Assembly: GCF_000003815.2 (NCBI RefSeq)
Contig: NC_049984.1
Coordinates: 3,556,876-3,620,875 of the forward strand
Source of the DNA: Branchiostoma floridae
Lineage: Eukaryota > Chordata > Leptocardii > Amphioxiformes > Branchiostomatidae
Direction of reading: 5' to 3'
Length of the DNA stretch: 64,000 nucleotides
Position numbers and translations under genes: made by a program. This document shows, piece by piece, positions 50,901 to 62,900 of this stretch. Below the pieces are notes generated by a model. The model ran no database searches and had not been told where the DNA came from. It saw only the letters and a program-made list of their open reading frames with translations. Position 1 is the stretch's first letter. The number at the start of each line of letters is the position of its first letter.

Positions 50901-53900
50901 CAGTGTTGGAGAAGGAGTCGGGACTGAGTCTCAACAGAAGTCTGGAGCGATGGGTGAGGATCATCTCCTCGCCGATAGAGGCAAGAATTGCAGGAGGATC
51001 CGCGAGAAGCGTCAGTTTTGGATCCAGTATCACGTTAAACGCTACTGTCTCGTACGATCCGGACAACATCATCAAGGACTCAGGGTTGTTTAACTACAGC
51101 TGGAGCTGCAGTATCGGAGAAGGTGTGTAAGCCGAGGTGCACGCATATATAACAATACGTCATTATTCAAAACTATGTATTCATTAAAGCAAACTGTTAC
51201 CGCTATATATCCGTTATGTGCCCGATAAAACGAAAATCTCCAGCTCTTTTCGTAGATGTTATTCCACACTAGCTTGCCATTTGCTTACATCAAAGTGATT
51301 TGCAGCATGGCAAAACCCGATTGTTTTTATGTTCATTGCAAAAAATGCTGATATGATATAAGTATATTAGCACCATCATCATCATTAATAATAATTGGAC
51401 AAATGTTGCACATTTCAACATGTAGAAAACAAACACTTACTTACTTAAATCTGTCTTACAGTCATGCCTTGCAACGACGTGTTTCGCAACGTCAGCACGA
51501 AGGCTGTCTACGTCATCCCATCCGGGACATTCGGACCAAACGACACCATCACCTTTACGGTAGATGTCAGCTTCGCCGGTCGCAGTCCTGGGGTGTATGC
51601 GCAAACCATTCATCTTTCAGTGGAGGACCCCACCATTTCTTTGAGGTAGGCCTGGATACGTGTTTAGAAACAACATGAAACTGATTCTTGCAATTCATTG
51701 TTATACATTGATTGCCATGTCAAATTCTTTTTCTATTATCTTTGTCTCTGTCAGAAGCAGCAGAACTAGCCCTTTGTAATAGCCACATGCTAGTTAGGAA
51801 GCCCTAACTGTGCGTTCTGACCAATAAACAAATAAAAATGAACTAATTCTTCAATTGTTACGAGGTATTCTTTACCATTTGTGGTAATTAAGATAAAGTG
51901 TTTGTTAGCTGTTTTTCGGAAATCACGGTACTTGTAATTGCATTAAGACTAGCCTGACATCAGCGTCTTGGGAAAAAAGTTACAGTAAGTTAAAGTAAGA
52001 TCGTTATAACAGTAGGGTTGATGGAGGTTGTTGAAATCTTCGGAAGGCAAATCTCAATTTGACATTGCCATTCGACGTATTCTGAACGACACAAACAGTC
52101 GCATTCCAACCTTTATGCTTGCCACACGCTTATAACCGGCAAAGCTCCTGACAAACAAAAACGTTTTACATCCGTACCAGATGCAACAGCAACTGCAACA
52201 GCCGCATCAACCCATCGGAGCGGCTGGCCCTGCTGTCCGTGTGTGAGAACTGCCTCCAGGACGAGCAGCTCTTCTACAACTGGACCTTACAAAAAGCGCC
52301 CCCTGCCTTTGGACGGTCGGTCCTCAACTGGGATACAGACACGACTACTGGGAGAATTTTGCCAGATCTCGTTGTTCAAGCAGATGTCTTTCAGGTTAGC
52401 ACCATTTCCAATAAATGATTATCAGGTAAATATTTGATATTTGTTTTTGTAAGTTATGATTCTCGTTACGTTAGAGAATTGTTACGTTAGAGATAAAACG
52501 AGAGAAAAATCGTGTACAAAGAAGAACATCCTTAACTATCGAAATTGACTAAAACTTGTGTCATCAATTCTGTCTTTTCTTCAGAAACCTGGACAGTATA
52601 TCTTGAGGGTTGACGTCACCAGAGCAGAGGGTGTGTCGGGGTTTGCGGAGTACCTGTTTGAACCGAACACCCCTCCCACACCGGGAACCTGCTCAGTTAG
52701 TCCGGAGACTGGTGTTGCGATGGTGGATGAGTTTTCCGTACAATGTACAGGTATGACACAGCTTGTTGATTGGTTGATGCATGTATGGTTCATTTGTATG
52801 ATCACATGTTGTTGAAAGCTTGGCTTTCTGCCACAGATTTCACTTCATTTGATTTATGTATTTAAACAGTGACATACACTCAGGTCACATTGACCTGTTT
52901 CTTTTCTATGCAAATCGACAATAATCTTCAGCCTTTTCAGCTGACGTTGGTCGCTGAAGTTGTTGAAGGTGCTGGTCTTAAATTTCTGCCTGTCCCTAAT
53001 AGTCACAATGTGCTGTGTCAGTGAGTTTCAGAGTAACAGTGTCTCTTCATTTGTATGATCACAGTCGTAGTAATGTGATAGAAGTTATACGATGTGGACG
53101 ATAATTGTTTATTTCTTACAACAGCAAATATAACTACTCACGACGTTCATATACTTTTTTTACTTACTTTATCTCAAGGGTCAATATGAGAACGCAAAAT
53201 AGTCTTGTTTTGAACAACGATTTAGACTTTTGGATAACGCCTTTGAACTTGTTCCCTCCCCAGGATTTTCAGATAGTGACCTTCCCATGACGTACGCGTT
53301 CTACTACAACACGGGAGGGCAGCGGCTGGTCGCCATCAACTCTACAGCGGAGGATGACGAACTGTCCTTGTTCTACAGTGGACCGGTGTGTTCAAGGCCT
53401 TTAGACTTACTCTCTCTCTTTCTCTCTCTCTCTCTCTCCCACTCCCCCATCTCTCTGTTTGTCTCTCAATCTATGCGTTTATTATCAGCATAACTAAAGA
53501 AGCTGTGATAAAATCGATAATGCATCCCCTGGCAGCTTTCTTAAGCTAATTACAGCAGAACTTCCAGTTTGGGCATCTCGTGTTCTGGACATGCTATGTT
53601 CGTGATGTTCTAGTGGTAGATACTTTTTGTTACGTGCTGTGATTGTTTGACAAAATGCAGATGACTAGAATCTACCAGGTCAGTTTTAAAACATAAATGC
53701 ATCATACGTAATACAGACAGCAACATGTCTATGATAACATTGTATGACGTCACCAGGTGCCGTCCACCCCGCCAAGATTTTTACCGGTTGGTCTTTCGTC
53801 ACGTGACTACAACGTCACCATCTTGGTGAGGGCATCAGATGCCCTTGGAGCCCAGGCTGCTGTCAGCCTGTTGGTGAAGGTATGAGATGAGCAGCGATTA

Positions 53901-56900
53901 TATTTCCGCTTTTTCAATGTTTTTGTCGTGTAATCATGAATAAAATTTGTGACATGTAATCGTATATGTGAAGCCTATTGCATTGTGTGGTGTGATTGGT
54001 GGGTGATAAAGCCCAGAGGTCCTGGGTTCGAAGCCCCTGATGTGCCCAGAGTTGTGCCCTTGGAAAATGCAGTTTACACGACTGTCCTCACATCACCCAG
54101 GTGTAAAAATAGGTATCTGACAGTGACTTTGGTGGAGGAGGTAAAGAGCGGTGGTAGGAGATGTATCGGCTCTGCCTTCCTCTGTCATGTCCTAGACAGT
54201 AGATTCGCTGTCCCTTTCGGATTTAAAACGGCTATAGGACTGCCTTTTACCTATATGTGAATATATGATTATCAAACTAGCAAGATTATCTTGCACATAT
54301 TATAAGCTATGACTATATTTCAATTGATTTATTTCACTCCCATATTTCTCTTTCCAGGTATTTCCGCTCCCTACAGAAGAGACCACAAACATCGCCACTC
54401 AGCTCACGGTCGGCGCGAACAGCACGCTGGGTAGACTGGTGCAGGGCGGGAATTTCCAGGCGGCGGTGCAGGTTTCCAACAGTGTCAACTCAGTGCTGAA
54501 TGCCGAGGCTGCGAATGCTACAGGCCAGGGGAAACAAAACGCGACACAGGTTTAGCTACTTTCTCATCTATCTATCCAATCCTATATCTTTAACACTTGA
54601 AATGAACGTTACATAGTGATACAATTTAACATTGCCTCTCATCTGCCCTAGTGCGTAAGTCTCCTGGTCAGGGGGTGGGGGTGGTTCAAGGTAACCATAC
54701 AATGTAAAATTTAAAATGACATGATAGGTCTTATTCTCTACTTAGAAAGTAGATACAATATGTTCTTACTACCCCTACCAGTAGAACCCTGGTGCCTCTA
54801 GCGTTACAGGTACTTACTATTTACCTGGCGACCAACGTACAATCTCAACCCCAACAGGTCCGTTCTTCAATCATCTCGTCACTGTCAGAGTTCAAGGTGC
54901 AGAGTGTGTCCTCGGTGAATATCCTGGCCAATGCTCTCAGTCAAGCTACCGTAGTACAGGAGGAGGTGTCCGCTGAATCACNNNNNNNNNNNNNNNNNNN
55001 NNNNNNNNNNNNNNNNNNNNNNNNNNNNNNNNNNNNNNNNNNNNNNNNNNNNNNNNNNNNNNNNNNNNNNNNNNNNNNNNNCGGTACGGCTGCTGCAGCC
55101 TGGTGGACCTGGTAGACATCATGCAGAACCAACCCGAGGAGGAGCTGGGGATTGAAGAGGCAGAGGAGTCCTCCGTCTTTCTTACTTCAGGTCAGTATCA
55201 AGACATTGCCATGTCTTGAACAACTGCTTCAAAATCAAGATGGTGGAATATTACTTGGAAATCACCGAGTGGTAATGTTCCTACTACAGTACAAGTTTGA
55301 ATTTTGTAGCTTGTTAAGGCATGATGGTGGTCATGGTCATGGTGGAATTCTACGATCATGGTACTTTTTTTGTATAACATGTTTGGAATGTTTTTTGTTT
55401 CTATCTTTCAGCCCTTGTGAATGTCATGAGAGCGTCATCATACTCGTCGGTGGAGGCGAAAACAAAGTTGACTGGCAGAACCAAGACGGACAAGCTTCAA
55501 CAGGTTGGGGATACAATTTACCTTGTAGTGGACATGAGCTTGCTGAATGGAGGCTTCAAGTTCACGGCAAGCTGTACAGTGACTCATTGAATATTGAAAA
55601 ATGCTCATCACGTTTGATGATAGCGGCGAACGTTGGCTCAAATGTATGTGACAAAGACGTCCTCGTCTGTAGAGTCATACGTATACGGATCAATGATAAT
55701 CTACACAATGTATGTATGTATAATGAACGTTGTTAATGCACTCTGTTTGTTATTCTAGACCAAAACGGCCACAGGCAGGGTATTTGAAGCCCTGGACGCC
55801 ATGAACGACGTGGTACTCAGGCGGAAGAGGCCGAACGAGAAGCCGACCCTCCTCCAACAGGACAACTTCGAGCTGTCCCTCCGGAAGCAGACGTGCGACC
55901 AGATGAGCCCGCAGATCGTCACCACGACTGAAGCAAACGGTGGCTGGTTTCGGACGCCAGATGCATCCGTCCTGTTCGGGGAGAACACATGTAAAGAGCC
56001 GATTGATTCTGAGGTATGGAGGGCTCATGCTTAGTATGATAACGTTACATGAACAAAGTTGAATCCACCCCTGGGACGCTGCCCCAAACCTCAGTAGTAG
56101 TAAGCTTATCTACTGATGCATGGAAATCTAACATGACTTGAAGTATGTCGTGTACAACTCTGCCTCTGCCACCCGAAGCAAATTGGCCGCCCAGAAGCTT
56201 CCATAGCGCACATCCAGGTAGGTAACAGTTGGTCTTCCCGGCCTCCTTCTTTTGTGTACTGGAGTCCATAGCACCAAGTTGGACACTGCTTCCCTGTTGT
56301 TTCTGCAGTTGTGTCCAGCAATACTCAGCCATGTAGCTCGTATTCCATCTGATGGTTTGGGGAATCATGCTCAATGTGTATTTCTAAATTGAGTTTCACG
56401 TCCTTTCGTTTGAATATGTACAATTTGTATTGCTAATTACATATTATAAACTTTGGTCTTTTCTACTACGTGTGGTCTTCTCAAACTTTACAGACTTACC
56501 AAACGTCATTGAACCCGTATGAGTACGCTGGTGACTCTGACAGGGTCCAGTCGTCAGTGGGCGCCCTCAAGTTCAAGAACGAAGCCGGCGTGCTGGCGGT
56601 ATCCGACCTGGAAACGCCGGTGGAAGTGGTTGTGAAGAGAAAAGGCGCAGTACAAGTACAGACTGAACAGGGCAGGACAGGACGGACAGGGACTGGCTTT
56701 GTGTCTGTAAGTGTCAATTCGCCTTGTTCAATCGTTGCCAAATGATACATAGTTACCCCCAAAAATACATTACCATCTTTAGCAGTTTTATGACCAAACT
56801 GCTTAACTTTTTTCGATCACACTTAATATCATTTCCAGTCGCCTATCACACTACATCAATACCAGACCCACATAGGGTAAATAAAGTAATGTGAGCAACG

Positions 56901-59900
56901 TGAAAATCACGAAATGCTAAAAACATTATCAACTAAATGCGATCATAGAATAGCAATTTTTTTGTATTTTTGTAAATAACTAAATTTTAAATCCTCCAAA
57001 CCTGGCCTTGAAAACCGGCTTAGTCCGAAGGGATACTTGTATGCAAATCAAGGCTAAATAAAGGTTAAATAAAAACACTTGAACTTTGTGCCCCAATAGA
57101 TGCACAGCTTCAATGTAACTGAAGAGGAAAATTCCATCCACGTGATGGTCACACCTGACCTAAACTGGGTGCCTATACGCCTGTATCTTTGGCGCCAAGA
57201 TCAGCCAATCAAAGGGCAGCACGGTTGGAACGTCACTCTGCCGCTGCCGCCTGACCAGCTGTACTCGGTCCGATGGTTGGACGGGGAGGACATCACTGTC
57301 GATCCTTACAGCTGGTACTGGACTCCGGAGGACCTGGCATCAGGAGATGGAGAGACACATTTCTTGGGTATTGAAAGTGCCCATGCTCATTTTAATGCCA
57401 TGTTAATGCATTATGATATATCATTTTCCCAAAGAATACCTCTTTCTTAAATGTGACAATGTAGGCCTCCATGTCAAGAATTGATTCAAAATGTACCTAT
57501 AGTAATTAACGAAGTTTGTGTCGTGCAAGGCCACATGGACCACTTCTTGGCACAAACCAACTCTCACCGTAGCAGCACCTCTTCTCCCAAAGTCAGAAAC
57601 ATCTATCTTAGTCAAAAGGCAAAGCAGGGGTCACGAAGGTTGTGCGCACATGTGTACACGTGATTCTGTCAAGGGTTGCTGCGTAACTGTACTGAAACGC
57701 TAAAGCTTGATCATAGCAGATCTCAATGCACAAACACAAAAGCATGGCTATAGCATATCTCTATAATTAATAGACGTTATGCTTTTCAGTACATTCCTTA
57801 TTAACCTCTGCACTTTCCAGGGGTGGAACACGTTCCGTTTAACAAAAGCGGTTTCGACCTGTCCGATCTGGAGACACTGGAGAACAGAACATTGACGGTT
57901 GAGTTGAGCTACAGTGACGAGAACTTCACCCTCCCGTACACAGTGACGATTCTGTCCACAAGATGCCTGTTCTTTGATGACCAAATGCACAGGTGGAAGT
58001 CAGACGGATGTCGGGTATGAAAATATGTGCCATGAGTTTTAATTTCTTAATTTTGCATTGGTTGATTCCACATGCCTTTCTATGTTCACATGTACTTACA
58101 CAGTATCTTGTATTGTGTCTTAATAAAAGTGTACAGGTTTGGTATCTTAGTTCACGAAGGAAACGACTGTGACTAGGTGTTGTTAAAATGATAGACGTAA
58201 CACTGTCAAAACCTTACGTACATACGACGTAAAATACGTCTAGCTAGTCCCCATAGAAAGTTTGCTGTTAGTGTGCCACTAAGCACAAGAGCATCTACGT
58301 CTGAGTAGTTCAGTCTCCAAGACTTAGAGTACGAGTCAAATTCGCTCTACTGCCTTGTCTGAACAGATTGGCCCTCTGACGAACACCGACATCACGCACT
58401 GTTTCTGCGACCACTTGACAGCCTTCGGGTCGGATTTCCAGTTCTTTGTGGCTCCAAACTCTCTGAACATCCTCCAGGCGCTCCAAGGTTTCAACAACAT
58501 CAGCGAAAACCCCGCCGTGGTGGTCACCATCAGCGTGATCGTTGGGATCTATATTCTCATGGTTCTCTGGGCGAGGTGGAAGGACAAGAAGGATGTAGAA
58601 AAGGTAAATGATGAAATGTTACACGATGCTGCTAGACCCCATTTTATTGTGCGATTGTAAATTTGAAATGGCTATACTGTTGTTTGCGCATGTTATGGCT
58701 TAATGCTGCCCTGCATGTCCATTTTGCCGATATTTCTGTGTAACCTATAGGCCTATTGTTCATTTTCTAGATTTAAGATGGATTGAAGAATGATTTATTT
58801 TACAAGTATGCTCGAGTCTAATTGAAAATGTGTCTTCTTGTCACTCAATTGATACAAAATTTTACGTTGGCATTTGAATGATAGCTTTTATGGTCGGTTA
58901 GAATGAAGTAAAACATTTTGAATATTTGATATCACTTATTTACTATGCCTTTGACAGGTCGGAGCGACAGTCCTTGGCACCTCGCCAGGCGGGGGCTGCA
59001 GTGTGTACCAGGTTGTCGTATTCACCGGTGCGAGAGCAAACGCAGGAACAACCGCTAAGGTATGTGCAGCTGCTTAACTCTCAGAATTATGTTAGTTATG
59101 TTGATTATTCTGTATCGCCCCTTTCATAGCTCCTTAAGGTGAGCATCGCTATAAGAGCAGCAATTGAAGTTGAAAGTATTTTTTTACTGTAAGCCCTGTT
59201 GATTGTTATGTACATGTTACATTTGTGAAGGTTAGACATCCAGGTTAATTTAGTCAAGGACGATTCAAGAACAGGATAGGATTAAGAGATAATTTCCATT
59301 CTCCAAATCTCATACGTTTGTAGAAATCATATTGTTCTTAAAATAGTTCATGTTACCTAATTCTACAAACCCTTCTGAATTGCAAAATCTAAAAGTAAAA
59401 CACACCCGTTTCAGGTGTCAGTAATATTCTACGGTGATAAGGGTGAGTCCGGTCCGCATGAACTGGATGACGTCAGAAGGATGACGTTTTGCACGGGAGG
59501 AGTGGACTCATTCGTCGTGACATGCGCAGGCACCATGGGTCCGCTGAACTACATCCATGTCTGGCACGACAACTCTGGCGACGACCCTTCATGGTGAGAA
59601 CTATCTCACTATTTGTGCAATGAAGACTACGTAGCAAGTTTCTCTTTTGTTACATCCTGTAGCCTTTCTAATCTCCAAACAGATCCTTAGATGGTATAAG
59701 AGAGTATCATAAGCTGACAAAGGAGTGAAGCCGGGCTACGAGTGTACATTGGTCACCGAAGGCCGGCTTCACTCCTTTGCAAGTAGTACTGAAGATGTAG
59801 CGGCTTTCTCCGGCTTTGTTGATGTTATGATGGCAATGAATATTTACACTTTTCCAGGTTCCTAAACAAAATCATCGTCACGGACGTCTACACAGAGCGC

Positions 59901-62900
59901 AAGTACTACTTCTTATGTAACAAGTAAGTAGTGTCTTTTGAGCTTATTTCGTCCGAATTGAAGTGTATATATATTAAAAGAAGGAAGGCTATTGATCAGT
60001 TTTATTTCCTCATAAATCATGTCAATGAGGCGCTCATATGTACTGTTATTATCCTGTCCAAGTGAAATTCCCATCATTATCAATTAGGGATTACAGCATC
60101 ACATTCAGTATAGATTTCAACATTTTGTCATTTATGAGGCAGATCAGGTCTTTCTTTGCATAATTGGTTTCTATCTATATTTTAATGACTGAAATAAAGT
60201 TAGGAATTAAGATTGGCATAATAAACGATACATTGCATTGTTTTAGGTGGTTTGCTGTTGAAGAAGGGGACGGAAAGGTTGAGCGCGTATTTCCAGTCGC
60301 GTCAGACAGGGAGCTGAAACGGTTCAAAACCATCTTCTCGTCCAAGACTGGGACGGGATTTCGTGACGATCATCTCTGGTTTTCTGTGCTCGGCAGACCC
60401 GCATACAGGTACTAGTACATTTTAATGTAGCTGGCATGTTACGCCAATTGCAAAGAGTGACTCTACTGACTAGATAATCCAGACACAGATTTGCCTTGTC
60501 CCGGTCTGCCCAAGACTGTTACCACGATAATATTGCATTTCGTCACGTTTGCAATGCAAGAGGCATAGGCTGAACGACTACTTGTTTATACGTAATATTC
60601 GTCGAAACACGATCCAATGTTGTCTTCCTAATTACTATACTGAGGTAGACCAAGGAGCTTTTATATCTGATATCTGACATTCATATACAAGATATTAACC
60701 CGAACGGGAGTCCTGGCGCATCCCCGTCTTGTAATCAGTCACCTAGAGGGTACGTCACCCCGTAAGGGGCGGTATAACCCCGCCGCGTGTAAGCACGTCG
60801 ACCTATGATGATGATGATACAAAGTTTTCTGCGTTCTCTATTCGCGAAAAAATGATACAGAGTGCAAGATATACATTTTCCTCTCAGAGATGTAGATTAT
60901 CATGTTATTTTACAGCACTTTCAGCCGTGTACAGCGCATATCCTGCTGCCTGTCCTTGTTGCTGTGCACCATGCTGGCCAACATCATGTTCTTCGGCACC
61001 GGGGACTCTTTCCAGAAGCCGCCTACTGTGGACATCTTCGGCTTCGATGTGCAGCTCCCCATCTCATGGGCTGAGGTAAAGTAAATTCACTAATCAGTGA
61101 CTATAGGAGACGTTTGCTAACATACATGTGAACGTTTCAGCCGTAACACTTGGCCCTCTTAATTTCTCCTTCCCAACCAATAGCGTCGAAACTACATGTA
61201 ATTGCCCCCGATTTACTTTATTACGATACTGAAATTGTCGTATGTACGAATCTTTCTAGCAAAAAGTGTATCGTTATTTTCATTTCGTGTACTTCATCTA
61301 CCAAAAAAGATAATGATATATTATATAATAATTCCATAAAACCGGAATAAATCATTGCCATTTTTGTCTTTGCCCACTTATTTTGCAATGCATCATATTG
61401 AACCATGGCGCTGAATGGCCATAGTATGATATTCAATCGTGTTCCTCGCTTTCCTGTCAAACAGATCATGATAGCCATCGAAAGCGCGCTGCTGGTGTTT
61501 CCTGTTAACCTGGCCATCGTGCAGATATTCCGCCACTGCGGCCCCAGACCAGTCCAGCCCAGGAAAACTGACCGGGGCAAGGGAAGGGAAAGGAGCAGAC
61601 AATCGGGTAATATACGACATTCTAATACTAACAGTAGACGTTCCAATTGAATGGAAGAGAAAGAAGATATTCCTGGACAAATAGTTCGAAAGTTGCCGTT
61701 AAAAATGGGACAATCTATATCTACAAATAGGTTGCAGCGTCGATTTCATTTCATAAGACCCATTAATTAACTGTTTTATCAGTACCATAATCAATCGTGA
61801 CGTCGATATGCACGATCATCATATCGTCATAATGCATTATTCAAAAAGAAACTTGCATTGGATATTTATCATGAGGCCAAAGTACCATCGGCCAGCCACT
61901 ATCAATGGTCTATAGATTTCAATGACCGTTCAACAATATCAATGGCTATTTGCCCGTGGTTGTATCCACATAAAGCTGTAAGGTAGAGAATTGTCTTCTT
62001 ACAACTTACATATAACAGCTGTAATGAATAGATTAATGTATGTTTATGTGAATGCTTCAACTTGTTAAAATCAAGTATGAATATGCAAGTATGTATGTAT
62101 GTATGTATGTAATGTATGTTTTATCATGAATAATATGATCAGCAATGAAAAGTATGCACTTATTGCAGAAAGCTCATACGGGCAGTCGAGCAGTGTGCCC
62201 TCATCCCCCGTCACCGTGATTACGGACATTACCGACGACGACCGAGAGCTTGTGCGAGAAATACTATCCTCCTACAAGACACCATCCCAAAGGATGAGCC
62301 TCAAAAGCGCCAAAGCGAAGAGTCGGTCGTCCAAATCCAGCAAAACCTCGCGGGAGGAAAACGCGTCGAACTTGAAGCGCCCCCTATCGGAGGATGGTAA
62401 GATTGTGTGGGACGGTGAAAGCGGACTGGTGAGGGAAAGGTGTTTAGAGGGTGCAAGGGAAGAAGGAAACGCACACAAGCTCGGGCTTGCGTGGCAAAGC
62501 AATGTTTCTCTGCCTTGGAAAAGAGGTAAGTGAACAATAGCGGTTTGTCGTAAACACATACACACGAATAGAAGTTTGAGTTTGACAAATTAATTGTATG
62601 TGTGAGAAATTCGCTAAGATAATTTCTTCAGAGTGTTGTTTTTGTTAATCCTATAAATAGCTTGTTTTAGTAATGCAAGACACTTGATCTCCAAACAGGA
62701 TCTTACGACGTTAAACAAGCAGGCTCAGCTAAGAACAGAAGGAAGGGGAAGAAGACGTTCCTGCTCCCGTGGTGGTGTGTATACATAGGTAAGACGCTAA
62801 GCATCAAGAACAAACTTTTACATACTCCTTCTGAAATCTGTATCTGTATCTATATAGCCGGTATACACCAGCTTAGCATGCACGCGGTGCGGCAGCAGCT

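Noticed and set aside
54020-54045. Possible tRNA gene (perfect-looking B box)
   Set aside because: No cloverleaf and a SINE body follows; it is a tRNA-derived SINE.
55152-55736. 194-codon open frame overlapping the GAIN exons in another frame
   Set aside because: The phase-consistent frame through 55190 and 55412-55503 matches the polycystin pattern; this frame reads through introns.
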